A stretch of 64,000 bases of DNA from JALHUB01 sp963719465 (GCA_963719465.1 OY970386.1:806001-870000); one strand, 5' to 3'; counted from the first letter of the stretch, positions 28,374 to 38,800 are shown. Translations and numbers: made by a program. Notes: generated by a model not told the origin, from the sequence alone.

Positions 28374-28823
28374 TTAGGGGTGGTCTCGGTTGGAGAACGC
28401 TGTGTGCCAAACGACAGGGTCTGCCGGAATCTGAGTAATGAAGGGAGTCACGCCCTCCAGATCTGCCGTTGCACAGATCAGGGTGACAATATCGGGGGCC
28501 GAAGCAATAACCTGGTGATCGACGATCGCAACCCACTGGCCACTGTATCGAGCGCGAAGATCATCGAGGTTCGCGCTTAACCATTCCAGTACTCCCGCCG
28601 CAGCAGGTACAGATTGAGAGGCGCGTATATTCGCCACATGCTCCGGGGGGACCAGACCCTCAGCGCCAACCTGCCAGTATTTCACCATCACATCGCCCTG
28701 CTCCGTCACGTACCATTCAACGCCGAACGACTCCAACTGTCGTAGGATATCTTTAACCGGTAGGCCGCTCGTGACTAGCGATTCGATGATGTCTTGTGTG
28801 CTGGTGCTTGACGAGACGTTCAT
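28374..28823 (-). CDS. DUF5678-like small protein
   Basis: A 149-residue protein. The middle and C-terminal part (LEWLSANLDDLRARYSGQWVAIVDHQVIASAPD) fits the DUF5678 pattern of W-x-A-hydrophobic-x-D/N-x-x-V-hydrophobic-A. Function is unknown. Its ATG overlaps the stop of the upstream gene (ATGA). The aspartyl protease follows, and I recall DUF5678 proteins being found next to such proteases elsewhere. Confidence 0.65.
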   Translation of the reverse strand: MNVSSSTSTQDIIESLVTSGLPVKDILRQLESFGVEWYVTEQGDVMVKYWQVGAEGLVPPEHVANIRASQSVPAAAGVLEWLSANLDDLRARYSGQWVAIVDHQVIASAPDIVTLICATADLEGVTPFITQIPADPVVWHTAFSNRDHP

Positions 28824-29134
28824 TTGGAGCCTTCCGGCCGAGCCTCAATAGCCCCCTGAGTGCGAGTCCTAAGAATCTCACCGATGTTAGCGGCGTGGGA
28901 GATGCTCACCGTGATGGTAGCCCGAAGGCGCGTTCGGACCAGAGTCATCGTCCCGGTTGGCCCCGGCGGGCCGGGGATGGTTTCGTAGAACTGGAGTACA
29001 ATCTCGTTGCCAGTATTTAGGACTTGCGCAATGTCGGAATAAAGGGAGATGGCATCCGGCGGCTGTTCAAAGACCCGCTGAGCCTGGTGAAGCTCGGGCT
29101 GCTGGGTTTGAGCTGGCTGTTCACCCTGAGTCAT
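28820..29134 (-). CDS. DUF3467-like small protein
   Basis: About 104 residues from the ATG at 29134 (MTQGEQPAQ). The core ISLYSDIAQVLNTGNEIVLQFYETIPG...VRTRLRATITVSISHAANIGEIL resembles DUF3467 proteins, whose role is unknown. It heads a three-gene set with the DUF5678-like and aspartyl protease genes. The 288 bp up to the divergent M16 peptidase gene show no further gene. Confidence 0.6.
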   Translation of the reverse strand: MTQGEQPAQTQQPELHQAQRVFEQPPDAISLYSDIAQVLNTGNEIVLQFYETIPGPPGPTGTMTLVRTRLRATITVSISHAANIGEILRTRTQGAIEARPEGSK

Positions 29135-29422
29135 GTGCTCCCTCCTCGGTGGAGAGCATAGCATCGATAATTAGGGCTAGCAAGTCCCACTTAGACTTCA
29201 ATCAGGCGTCATGAACACACAACGTCTCCCCAGGCCTCAATGATGTCAGATCTCTCCACCGGCGCACTGACCACACAAGTGTGCGCCAGCATAAATCGCC
29301 GCCGGTCCCTCCAGGACGTTTGGCTGTGATTCATTATCTCACCCCTGTCAACGCCGCATGACCCGCAACCCCCTCCTGCATTATGATGGGAGAGAACACC
29401 ACTCTCGTCATCGGAGGGACCC

Positions 29423-30694
29423 ATGACCACCACCTGGCAGATCGACACCCTGGACAACGGACTCCGCGTCGTCACCACCCCCATGCCGACCGCCCAGTCG
29501 GCCAACGTCTGCATCTTCGTCGGCGTCGGCTCCCGCATGGAGGACCGGCGCGTCAACGGCATCTGCCACTACCTGGAGCACATGCTCTTCAAGGGCAGCG
29601 CCAAACGGCCTACCGCCCAGGCCATCTCCGAGGCCATCGAAGGCGCCGGCGGCGCCCTCAACGCCTTCACCGACAAGGAGATGACCGGCTACTGGGCGCA
29701 CGTCCCCTACGACCGCCTGGACCTCGCCATCGACGTCCTCGCCGACATGGTGCGCAACCCGCTGCTCGACAGCGCCGAGCTCGACCGCGAGCGCACCGTC
29801 GTCCAGCAGGAGATACGCCGCATCCACGACCAGCCCGCCGCCTGGACGTCCGAGCTCCTCTCCCGCGCCTGCTACGGCGACCAGCCCATCGGCTGGCCCA
29901 TCGCCGGCACCGAAGCGACGGTCGAAGGCATGCAGCGCGACGACTTCGTGCAGCACATGGGCCGCTGGTACCTGCCGGAGAACATCGTCGTCGCCGTCGC
30001 CGGCAACACGACGCCCGCGCAGGTGCTGGCGCTCATCCAGGAGCGGATGGCGACAATCGAGAGCCGCGCCCTGCCGCCCATCGCGCCGTCGAAGCCGGAG
30101 CTGCCGCCGGAGCGCGTCCAGGTCGAGTCCCGCGACACCGACCAGTCGAATCTCGCCTACGGCCTGCGCGCCCTCTCCCACACCGACCCCGATCGCTACG
30201 CCCTGACGGTCCTCAACACGCTGCTCGGCCGCGGCATGAGCTCCCGCCTGTTCAAGGAGGTGCGCGAGCGCCGCGGTCTCGCCTACTCCGTCGGCTCGTC
30301 CGTCAGCCGCCACCGCGACACGGGCTCCATGGCGGTCAGCGCCGGCGTCAGCCCGGAAAAGGCGGAGGAGGCCGGCAAGGTCATCCTGGAGCAGGTCTTC
30401 ATTCTGGTCGACGAGCCGGTGCCGGAGGACGAGCTGACCCGCGCCCGCGACTTCACGATCGGCAACTTCCGCCTCGGCCTGGAGACGACGATGGCGCTGA
30501 CGCAGTGGACCGGCGAGAACCTGGTCTCCACCGGCGAGATCGATCAGATCGAGGACGCGGTGGCGAAGCTGCAGGCGATCACCAGCGACGACGTTCAGCG
30601 GGTAGCGAAGCGCCTCTTCCGGCGCGACAACGTGGCAGTCGCGCTCGTCGGCCCCAACGCCGACCCGGGCTTGCTGGAAAAGACGTTGCCTTAG
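29423..30694 (+). CDS. M16 family zinc peptidase (pitrilysin/processing-peptidase type)
   Basis: A 423-residue protein with the inverted zinc motif HYLEH in GICHYLEHMLFKGSAKR, and the distal Glu in RTVVQQEIRRIHDQP, so it is an active-type subunit. The C-terminal M16 domain has the R-Y-like region GLAYSVGSSVSRHRDTGS. It is likely a cytoplasmic or processing peptidase. The start is ATG with GGAGGGACC upstream. Confidence 0.93.
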   Translation: MTTTWQIDTLDNGLRVVTTPMPTAQSANVCIFVGVGSRMEDRRVNGICHYLEHMLFKGSAKRPTAQAISEAIEGAGGALNAFTDKEMTGYWAHVPYDRLDLAIDVLADMVRNPLLDSAELDRERTVVQQEIRRIHDQPAAWTSELLSRACYGDQPIGWPIAGTEATVEGMQRDDFVQHMGRWYLPENIVVAVAGNTTPAQVLALIQERMATIESRALPPIAPSKPELPPERVQVESRDTDQSNLAYGLRALSHTDPDRYALTVLNTLLGRGMSSRLFKEVRERRGLAYSVGSSVSRHRDTGSMAVSAGVSPEKAEEAGKVILEQVFILVDEPVPEDELTRARDFTIGNFRLGLETTMALTQWTGENLVSTGEIDQIEDAVAKLQAITSDDVQRVAKRLFRRDNVAVALVGPNADPGLLEKTLP

Positions 30695-30697
30695 CGG

Positions 30698-31453
30698 TCA
30701 GCGCTTGTCCGTCGCGACGTTGGCAAGCATCCACTGGTAGCGCTCCGGCGAGAGCTGCTGCAGCTTCTGCGGATCGTAGAAGAAGAGCGCGAAAGAATTG
30801 GCGTAGTCCTCCAGCGGGTCGTTGTTCGACATGTACTGCCACACCTGCGGCCCGTCGTAGGCGAATTTGAGCTGCGTCTGGTCGACGGCCGCCGCCACGT
30901 CGGCGTCGCTGCTCAGGAGACGCCAGCCGGTGGCGGCCATGAAGTCGCGCATCTCCTCCTGGAAGAAGACCCAGGCGTAGCGGCCCGGCGGCGTCATCCG
31001 GAGCTGATAGGCGTGACCGAGCTCGTGGAGGACGGTCAGCGTCCCCTGGTCGGGGTAGAGGACCAGCTCGTTGCGGCCGTCGTCGTTCGAGTAGAAGTTG
31101 GCGCCGCTCGAGTACACTTTGCTCCCCGACATGTCGCGCGAGTCGCTGTTCGACAGGATGTACAGCGGCCCGTAGATGCGGCTCCCCAGCTCGTTTACGA
31201 CGTGCGTTGGCAGCTTCCCCAGCGCTTCAAGCACGGTGTTGAGGCTCAGATCGTCCCACGTCTGGCCGTCGGTAACGATTTCGACGCCGTAGGCATCGCG
31301 CGCCTGCTGAACCTGGCAAACCGGCTCCGCCGCCGTCAGCAGCGGCAGGAAGAGGAAGAGGGCAAAGGGAGCGAGGAAGCGCCGCCGCAGCGGAAGGCGC
31401 CGCACGAGCCGTCGCAAGTGCTGAATCGCAGCGCTGGGTCGTATCTCAGACAT
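30698..31453 (-). CDS. Secreted zincin metalloprotease-like protein
   Basis: About 251 residues with an Arg-rich N-terminus and signal helix (FLAPFALFLFLPLLTAAEP). The zinc site is HELGHAYQ in LTVLHELGHAYQLRM, and a possible third ligand lies in DPLEDYANSFALFFYDP, about 80 residues later. No family name is certain. It resembles single-domain gluzincins. The ATG at 31453 is used; GGAGG is 12 nt upstream and inside an inverted repeat. Confidence 0.7.
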   Translation of the reverse strand: MSEIRPSAAIQHLRRLVRRLPLRRRFLAPFALFLFLPLLTAAEPVCQVQQARDAYGVEIVTDGQTWDDLSLNTVLEALGKLPTHVVNELGSRIYGPLYILSNSDSRDMSGSKVYSSGANFYSNDDGRNELVLYPDQGTLTVLHELGHAYQLRMTPPGRYAWVFFQEEMRDFMAATGWRLLSSDADVAAAVDQTQLKFAYDGPQVWQYMSNNDPLEDYANSFALFFYDPQKLQQLSPERYQWMLANVATDKR

Positions 31454-31814
31454 GAGAACCGGCAACCTCCGATCCGACTTCTCGAATCTGCCGTTGCCGG
31501 TTTCACCACTGGCTCGCCGAGGGCCTCGGTGACCATGCGACAGGCTCGAAGCCCATCGCCACGCCCCGCGGGGGGGACACGCCCTCGGTTCAACGCCTCA
31601 ACAGACAGTAGCTTCTCTGGGAGACAATCTGCCTCCTCACACAGGAAAACGGCCGCCGCGAGCCGCCGTTACAGCCGCCGCGGCCGCCCGTCGAATCTAC
31701 GGCAGCGTTTTTCACGCTTTCTTCACGTTCTTCGACTGCGATTCACGGCGACCGCACTTGGCGAACCTATGCTGAAGGGTCGGCGAGTCATCAAGAAACG
31801 AAGGAGTTAGAGAA
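31454..31814 (-). other. Intergenic leader with inverted repeat over the start region of the zincin gene
   Basis: ACCGGCAAC (31458-31466) and GTTGCCGGT (31493-31501) form a perfect 9-bp stem that encloses the GGAGG at 31470-31466 on the minus strand. Further upstream are GC-rich hairpins (around 31520-31540 and 31565-31590). No known riboswitch class could be assigned. The remainder up to 31814 holds no gene. Confidence 0.4.
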
Positions 31815-32084
31815 ATGTCTGATTACCTGATAGAGTCCACCCATACGCCTGAGGAGTGCCTGCTCGAGCTAGACACGATAGTCCAGCAAGACCCGCAAGT
31901 GTTCGACACCCTCGAGTTTGGCTGTCTGGCCGGGGATCACCGCGCCGTGGCGATAGTGAAGGCGGAAAGCGAGTCGCAGGCGCTGGGCTTCGTGCCCGCC
32001 AGCCGGCGCAACCGGACGAAGGTCACGCCGCTGACGAGGTTCACCCCGGAGGACATCCGGAAGGCTCACGAACAGCACATGTAG
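31815..32084 (+). CDS. Small conserved protein (89 aa)
   Basis: It starts MSDYLIESTHTPEECLLELD with AAGGAG upstream (GAAACGAAGGAGTTAGAGAA ATG). The pattern of a short ferredoxin-like alpha/beta protein (LIESTHTPEECL, then VAIVKAESESQALGFVPASRR) resembles small DUF3303/GYD-like proteins. Function unknown. Confidence 0.65.
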   Translation: MSDYLIESTHTPEECLLELDTIVQQDPQVFDTLEFGCLAGDHRAVAIVKAESESQALGFVPASRRNRTKVTPLTRFTPEDIRKAHEQHM

Positions 32085-32126
32085 ATACCGCGCCGGACGG
32101 CTGGTCGCTGCTCGTCGCGCTGACGC

Positions 32127-32158
32127 CGATTGCCGCTGGAAAGCTCCGGCGGCAATCG
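32127..32158. terminator. Hairpin between convergent genes
   Basis: CGATTGCCGC and GCGGCAATCG form a perfect 10-bp stem with a 12-nt loop between the stops of two convergent genes. It lacks a strong T-run, so termination is only probable. Confidence 0.45.
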
Positions 32159-32159
32159 C

Positions 32160-33944
32160 CTACTTCTGCCGGCGCCTCTTCGCGTACCACCCGCCGACGG
32201 CAACAGTCGCCAGAACCATCGCCACTATGGCCAAGCCGGTAAGCTGGGCGACCAGCCCCGGCACGTTGATTCCTAGGGGACCGATGCCTGAGGCGGCTGC
32301 CCCAAAGCCGGCAACGTCCGGCGCTTCCGCGATACCGCCGACGGCAGCCGGCCCCGGGGTGGGAGTGTCGGTCGGTGTAACCGTCGCAGTACTCGTACCC
32401 GTAGCCGTGGGGGTGGGCGTTGGGTTGGACGGGTCTTCAATCACCGATACGCTGTCATACCCCGAGTTCGTCACGTAGATGCGGTTCGTGTCGGGGTTGA
32501 CGGCCACGCCCAAGGGGCCACCCCCGACCGCCACGGTGGCGACGACCGCGTTGCTGTCGCCGCCGATGACGGAGACGTTGTTGCCGTAGTAATTCGTCAC
32601 ATAGATGCGATTCGTGCTGGGGTTGACGGCCACGCCCCAGGGGTAACTGTAGCTCCCGACCGCCACAGCGGCCACGACCGTGCTACTGGCGCCGTCGATC
32701 ACGGAGACGTTGTTGCTGGTGTAGTTCGCAACGTAGATTCGGTTCGTGTTGGGGTCGACGTCAACGCCGTCGGGGTAACTCCCAACCGCTACGGGGGTGG
32801 CGACGACCGTATTGCTGGCGCCGTCGATGACGCAGACGCTGTTCTCGTCATCGTTCGCCACGTAGATGAGGTTCGTGGTGGGGTTGACAGCCATGCCCTG
32901 AACCGCCCCCCCAACCGCTACGTGGTCGACGACCGTGTTGTTGGTGCCGTCGATGACGGAGACGTTGCCACCGCCCGTCACGTAAATGCGGTTCGTGCTG
33001 GGGTTGACGGCCACGGCGCAGCCCCAGCCCGGTACGGTGGCGACGACGGTGTTCCTTGTGCCGTCGATGACGGAGACGTTGTTGTACGTCACGTAGATGA
33101 GGTTCGTGGTGGGGTTGACAGCCGCGCCGCAGGAGGCAGACCCCGCCTCTACGCTGGCGACGACGGTGTTGCTTGTGCCGTCGATGACGGAGACGGTGCC
33201 GTCGCCCCAGTTCGTCACGTAGATGAGGTTCGTCTTGGGGTTCACGGCCACGCCCCAGGGCCAATGCCCGACCCCTACGGTGGCGACGACCTTGTTGCTG
33301 GCGCCGTCGATGACGGAGACGTTGGGGCCGTTGGGGCTGTACCAGCACGGCACGTAGATGAGGTTCGTGTTGGGGTTAACGGTTACGACCCCGGGGCCGC
33401 TCCCGACCGCTACAGTGGCGACGACCGCGTTGCTGGCGCCGTCGATGACGGAGACGTTGTTGTCGTTGAAGCTAGTGACGTAGATGCGGTCCGTGTTGGG
33501 GTTGACGGCCACGCCGTCGGGGTAACTCCCGACCGGTACGGTGGCAACGACCATGTCGCTGGCGCCGTCGATGACGGAGACGCTGTTGCCGCCATAGTTC
33601 GCCACGTAAATGCGGCCCGTGTCGGGGTTGACGGCTACAGCCCTGGGGCTACTCCCGACCGCCACGATGGCCACCACGGTGTTGCTGCCGCCGTCGATGA
33701 CGGAGACGTTTCTGCTGCCCCAGTTCGCCACGTAGATGAGGCCGGTGTTGGGGTTGACGGCCACGCCCTCGGGACTGTGTCCGCCCGGGGCTGTTCCGAT
33801 GGTGGCGATGACGGTTGGGTCGCCGGCGGCTGCGCGGGCGCCGGGTGCCGGCCCCCGCAGGGCAAGAGCGCCCACCACTATCGCAAGCGCCACTGCCCCG
33901 GCCAGTCCCGCAACCGCCAATCTGGGAACGATTTCAGAGCGCAT
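32160..33944 (-). CDS. Surface YVTN-type beta-propeller protein with C-terminal sorting-type tail
   Basis: About 594 residues: an N-terminal signal (VAGLAGAVALAIVVGALAL) and then about eleven copies of a 40-42-residue repeat with consensus VAVNPxTNxIYVxN and VSVIDGxSNTVVAxVAVG. These form a beta-propeller used in other microbes for surface adhesion or as a cell-wall layer. A Thr/Pro stalk follows. The end is VGGIAEAPDV, about 25 residues, a long membrane helix and GGWYAKRRRQK. GGAGG lies 6 nt before the ATG at 33944. The repeats make the DNA itself strongly repetitive. Confidence 0.88.
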   Translation of the reverse strand: MRSEIVPRLAVAGLAGAVALAIVVGALALRGPAPGARAAAGDPTVIATIGTAPGGHSPEGVAVNPNTGLIYVANWGSRNVSVIDGGSNTVVAIVAVGSSPRAVAVNPDTGRIYVANYGGNSVSVIDGASDMVVATVPVGSYPDGVAVNPNTDRIYVTSFNDNNVSVIDGASNAVVATVAVGSGPGVVTVNPNTNLIYVPCWYSPNGPNVSVIDGASNKVVATVGVGHWPWGVAVNPKTNLIYVTNWGDGTVSVIDGTSNTVVASVEAGSASCGAAVNPTTNLIYVTYNNVSVIDGTRNTVVATVPGWGCAVAVNPSTNRIYVTGGGNVSVIDGTNNTVVDHVAVGGAVQGMAVNPTTNLIYVANDDENSVCVIDGASNTVVATPVAVGSYPDGVDVDPNTNRIYVANYTSNNVSVIDGASSTVVAAVAVGSYSYPWGVAVNPSTNRIYVTNYYGNNVSVIGGDSNAVVATVAVGGGPLGVAVNPDTNRIYVTNSGYDSVSVIEDPSNPTPTPTATGTSTATVTPTDTPTPGPAAVGGIAEAPDVAGFGAAASGIGPLGINVPGLVAQLTGLAIVAMVLATVAVGGWYAKRRRQK

Positions 33945-34115
33945 CATGCACCTCCGGAGGATATGAGTGCCACCACCCTGGCGGGGATGGCGCAACATTA
34001 CGCCGGCATCGAAGGTTTGTCAAGGGGCCAGCGACCCGCCGTTCGTTACTATCCTAGTTGCTCTGCCGCCTGCGCCGTCTCTCACCGTTCGGGGTGCCAC
34101 CAGCCGCTTCCAATT

Positions 34116-34352
34116 CCCCCACTCCTCTGCTATCCTCACCTCCGCCTGCCCGTTTACCCGTCTGGACGTGCCCGTCTGGGACAGCTCCCGAAAGACCCCC
34201 GATGCCATGCTTTCGCCCATCTTTCGCCGACGCCGCCTGCCCGCCGTCGACCCGGTCTACCGCCCCTCCGAAAATCAATTCACAAAACGCGCCCTTAACA
34301 GATTCGCCGGATCAATCTTTTTCAAAAACAACTCAATCAAAGCCTCCAGCCC
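34116..34352 (-). repeat. Dispersed repeat, copy 1
   Basis: On the minus strand this block begins GCTTTGATTGAGTTGTTTTT and ends GATAGCAGAGGAGTGGGGG. It is similar over most of its length to 44551-44748 (plus strand). Its first part can encode IELFLKKIDPANLLRARFVN before a stop, a possible remnant of a gene end. It lies in the 520-bp gap between the propeller gene and tRNA-Pro, in which nothing else was recognised. Confidence 0.6.
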
Positions 34353-34399
34353 GCACGACGCCCCCCGAATCGGCTCGCCTCGACACCTTGAAGTGCGTC

Positions 34400-34408
34400 T
34401 GCTATCAT
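34400..34408 (+). promoter_or_regulatory. Extended -10 promoter for tRNA-Pro
   Basis: TGCTATCAT lies 55 bp before the tRNA and is identical to the element before dnaJ. No strong -35. Confidence 0.4.
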
Positions 34409-34463
34409 CGATGATGCCGCTGGCCTTCCGCCCAAGCGGCAAAGTGACGATGCTTCTCGAGAA

Positions 34464-34541
34464 CGGGGTGTAGCTCAGTTAGGCTAGAGCGCACGGTTCG
34501 GGACCGTGAGGTCGGCAGTTCAAATCTGCCCACCCCGACCA
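34464..34541 (+). tRNA. tRNA-Pro (anticodon CGG)
   Basis: A full cloverleaf: acceptor CGGGGTG pairs with CACCCCG. The D arm is in TAGCTCAGTTAGGCTAGAGC. The anticodon stem CACGG/CCGTG encloses loop TTCGGGA with anticodon CGG. The T loop is GTTCAAATC. A73 and an encoded CCA end at 34541. It reads proline CCG codons, which are frequent in this GC-rich genome. Confidence 0.97.
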
Positions 34542-34728
34542 GTCTCCTTACCATCACCTATGCTGCGCCCCCCGCTTGACACATCGCCTGAATTCCGGTA
34601 TTTCTCGCTCTTGAATTGCTGTGTGGCGCAAAGGCGGCGAATACGACTCCTTTTTCTCACGGTTCTTGCAGAAACCCTCAAGTTCGGCGCCGCGCAGCCG
34701 AGCTAGAATAGGTAGATGAGATGAAGCG

Positions 34729-35568
34729 ATGGCTATGAACTACCAGACCGGCGAAACCACTCGCCTTCGGCGGCAACGCGTCGAGCAGGCGATTCAGCTG
34801 GCGCTGGAGAGTCGATGGAAAGAGGCGGCGGCGCTAAACCGCTCGCTCATCAGCATGTTTCCTTCGGATGTCGACGCTTACAACCGTCTCGGCAAGGCGC
34901 TCATGGAGATGGGCGAATACGACGATGCCCGGATGGCCTACGAGCGAGCGCTGGAACTGGAGCCTCTGAACAGCATAGCCCGCAAGAATCTCGATAGGCT
35001 CGATGTGCGGGCGAAGGCGGCAGCGGCGCAGGGCGACATCCCTCACAAGATCGATCCCGCGCTGTTCATCGCCGAGACCGGCAAGACGGGCATCGCGAAC
35101 CTTCGAGCGGTGGCCTCCGAAGCGATGGGGCGGCTCACGGCAGGCGACGCACTGGAGTTGAAGCCGCAAGACAACACGCTGGCGGTAGTGACGCCGGATG
35201 GCGACTACGTTGGGCAACTGGAGCCGAAGCTTGGCCTCCGGCTATTGCGTCTGATGGACGGCGGCAATCGCTATACGGTTGCCGTTGCCAGCCTGTCCGA
35301 GCAGCGAGTCATCATACGAGAGATATATCAGCATCCCAGCCAGCAGGGGCGCCCATCCTTCCCGGCGGTTGGCGGCGAGACGGTCCGTCCGTACGTTAAG
35401 GACCGCCTCGTGCGCCGAGAGCTGGAAGAAGAGGTCGCGCCGGAGGAGCCGGAGGAAGGCGAGGAGTGGGAATCCGAGGCCGTCGCAACCGAAGGCGACA
35501 TCACGCTGCAAGACTACCAGGACGCCACCGAGGGCGAGGACGACGTTGAGGAGGGATTTGAGGAGTAG
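34729..35568 (+). CDS. TPR-repeat protein with acidic C-terminus
   Basis: A 279-residue cytoplasmic protein. TPR-like helices occur at about 25-100 (AYNRLGKALMEMGEYDDARMAYERALELEPLN is one complete repeat). A compact beta-rich region follows at about 130-200 (GDALELKPQDNTLAVVTPDGDYVGQLEPK), then a strongly acidic tail (EEEVAPEEPEEGEEWE). It is probably a scaffold or chaperone-like factor; no specific function can be given. Confidence 0.8.
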   Translation: MAMNYQTGETTRLRRQRVEQAIQLALESRWKEAAALNRSLISMFPSDVDAYNRLGKALMEMGEYDDARMAYERALELEPLNSIARKNLDRLDVRAKAAAAQGDIPHKIDPALFIAETGKTGIANLRAVASEAMGRLTAGDALELKPQDNTLAVVTPDGDYVGQLEPKLGLRLLRLMDGGNRYTVAVASLSEQRVIIREIYQHPSQQGRPSFPAVGGETVRPYVKDRLVRRELEEEVAPEEPEEGEEWESEAVATEGDITLQDYQDATEGEDDVEEGFEE

Positions 35569-35675
35569 CAAGCGACGAGAGTGCGGCCATCGTGTGAACT
35601 TGCAGGGCCTGGAGTTGTCCAGGTTCTATGTTGCCGGAAAGCCCCCTTGATTTCAGCCATTAACCCAAAAAACAC

Positions 35676-35704
35676 TTGACAAATCTGATCTCGGAGCCTA
35701 TACT
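35676..35704 (+). promoter_or_regulatory. Promoter for the cohesin-dockerin-hydrolase gene
   Basis: TTGACA (35676-35681), 17 bp, TATACT (35699-35704). The resulting leader is about 145 nt before the ATG at 35858. Confidence 0.8.
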
Positions 35705-35857
35705 CGCGGCACTGGTGGTTCAGTTCTAGTTCCCCGCCTTGTTGCGAGAAGATCGGCAGGCCGGGCAGGTGTGTCCCGGCGTGGATTCTTGTATTTGCCA
35801 ACGTATTGCTCGGGCCCCCGCACACTTGGCTGTTAGACGTTGCCGGAGGTGAGCGAA

Positions 35858-38800
35858 ATGAAGCGTTCGTTAATAGTGATAACCGCCCTGGCGGTCGTGG
35901 GCCTGGTCCTCGGTGGATACTCGCTCCTCGGCCACAGCGGCACAGCCAAAGCTGCCGGGCCCATCACGATCACGATGGCGTCCATCCCCGGCGCTGCGAA
36001 CAGCGGCGTCAGTGGCTCCGTGACGATCATGGATTTGGGCGGCGCCGGCAGCCCCGTCATCGGCCAGGAAAACGTGAACGGCCTGCTGCCGTTTGAGGCC
36101 AATTTCCCGACCGTGTTCTACTTCACGAACTCGGACTGTTTGCAGAACCCTGACGGCTCCGGACTGGCCGGTATCGGCATCTACGACGCGGGATACCCGG
36201 ACCAGAACGCGTTCCTGATCGAGGGTGAGGGTTTGGCGGGCGTGACCGGCTCCGGCGGCAACCTCCAGCTTGGTGACCTGGCTGGCGGTCACCCCATTGC
36301 CGTAATCGACACCGTCACGAGGGGCGCCTACACCGGTGGAGTGGCCGGCATCAAGAGCGTTGGCGTCTCCACGCTGCCCGGCTACCTGGACTACGTGAAC
36401 GCAGGCGCGAATGGACAGGGCAACTACAACACCCTGGCGCGAGTCCAGCACCTGGCCTGTGGCGACGTGACCGGCTCAGTTTCGTCCTGGGGCGGCGCCC
36501 TCGACAGCACGTGGCGGATTCCGACCGCGCCCTGTGACCTGAACCAGGACTACGTCTGCAACGCCGGTGACGTCCACCTGGAACTCGACATGGACGTTAG
36601 CGACGGCAACCCCTGCAACCCGGTCGACGCCTCAGCCACCCACATGGTGGGTGACACCTACAAAGTGGCTGTCTGTCTTACCAGCGCCGGCGTGAGCGAT
36701 AATGGCAAGAACGGTCCGCCGGCGTCGTTCCAGTTCGACCTGGACTACGACAAGACGCTGAACCAGTGCATTGACCCGGCGGTTCTATGCACTGACGACG
36801 CCTCTACCGACGCGCACTGCTTGGATGGTGACCCGGACATCAACGCCGGTACAACGACTTTCGGCGGGACGAGCCTGGGCGCGGGCTGGGACTGCACCGC
36901 ATCGCAGACCACCCGACCCTACTGTGACACCGGGAACGGCACCGGAAACGAAGCTATCGCTCAGGCGGTCTGCTACACTACCAAGACTCCGACCCTGGCG
37001 ACTGGCGACACCGTTTCCTCGGCTATAGCGGAAGTCACCTTCAAGGCTCTCAAAGTGGGCACCGACACCCTGGCCCTGAACAACGTAACCGAGGGCGACG
37101 CGGCCGGGCTCGAGCCGATTATCTGCCCGCCGTCCAACCAGGGCGACTGGGTACGCTGCCTCAACGGCACCGACATCAAGGCAGTGCCAACGGCAACGTT
37201 CACGCCCACCAGCACGGCTACGCCGACGGTAACTAACACGCCAGTACCGGCGACCGCAACCTTCACGCCCACGGCAACCTTCACGTCTACGCCAGTTCCG
37301 GCCGGCGTCAGGATGCAGAAGCTGATCAGCCCTGCTGACACGACCAACAACGGCGTTCTGTGGGTAACCAAGGCTGGCTGCTGGAAGATAGATCCCGCCA
37401 CCGGCAAGCCTGCCACCGACCCGATCACGAACCAGCCGATAATCGACCCGACCATAGCGGCTGCGAACAACGGCAAGGGTTGCCTGGTGATCGATGAGAA
37501 GATCTTCGGCATCCACGACCTCTGCAACCCGAACAACGTGAACGCGCAAGGGACCCCCGAAGCGCCGGGCTGCAGCACTCCGGAAGGTCTGGGCGCCTGG
37601 GAGCACCTGCTCACCTTCGACCACAACTTCGTGTACGTGCAAACGTCTCCGGAACGTCGGGCCCCACGACTGGCTCACCAGCGGTGGCCGCCTCGTCAAC
37701 TCCAACGCTGCCGGTGGCTGCTTCGTCACCATCCAGAACGAGAACTCGATTCTCGAGGGCTGCGTGACCAAGGACGACCCGAACAACCCGGGCCGACTTG
37801 GACCTGAGGGCGACGGCGTGGTCGAGCAGATCTACATCGGGCTGAACATGACCAACATCATGACCACGGCCAACTTCCGCCCGACCAAGGACAACGGCAT
37901 CCAGACGGTGATTGACGACCACAACTGCGAAGTCACGGACACCCAGGGCGAGCAGATTCCGGGCACTCTCCCCGGCCAGCTCACCACAGTCTGTGCCCCG
38001 GCCTACGTGACCATCCGCATGTTGGAGGGCGACCTGAACCTCGACTGCAAGGTCGACGTGCAGGACGACCAGGCAATCGCCTTCCTGTACGGTGCCACCC
38101 AGGGCATGGCGATGTACCAGTCGTGGTACGACCTGGAGCCCAAGTGGACCGATGGCGACATCGACATCAAGGACCTCCAGTTCGTCTTCGGCCGCAACTA
38201 CAGCAGTTGCGCCAACCCATCGCCCAACGACCAGGCTATCCCTATTGGGTCAACGCAGGCCCCGCCGACGCCGGGACCGCAAGGTACTTCGACCTCCACG
38301 TCGACTCCGCGTCCGCCGACGGCGACAGCAACCGCCACAGCCACACTATCGCCGACGGCGACTCCCACGGCCACGCCGACAAAGACAGCGACGCCCACGC
38401 CAACATCCACTTCAACTCCGGTTCCCTGGAACGAGAACTGGTTGTGCCTTCCCAGCATGACTGACGATCCCTGCAGGACCGACCAAACGACCACCGCGAT
38501 CTACGCGGACGGCTCGACCGCGGTTGAGCCGACACCGGCGCCGACGCCGGACCCGCCGATCGACTGCTTCTTCATCTACCCGACGGTAAGCAGCCAGTGG
38601 TCCGCCAATGCCAACCTGAACGTTGATCCAGAGGAGAAGGCGATCGCCTTTGAGTTCTCGCGCTTCTCCAGCGTGTGCAAGATGTACGCCCCCGTCTACC
38701 GGCAGTTCACTCTCGTCGCGATCAACACCGCCGGAATGCTTACGCCGGCGGTCTTCGACCTGGCGTACAGCAACGTCCTTGCGGCGTGGCAGAGCTACAT

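Noticed and set aside
31501..31620. c-di-GMP (GEMM) riboswitch upstream of the zincin
   Set aside because: The conserved aptamer strings are not present in order; only weak resemblance was found.
32345..33800. Dense DNA repeats in the propeller gene as a CRISPR or satellite array
   Set aside because: The period of about 120-126 bp keeps the reading frame and encodes YVTN repeats, so it is protein-driven.
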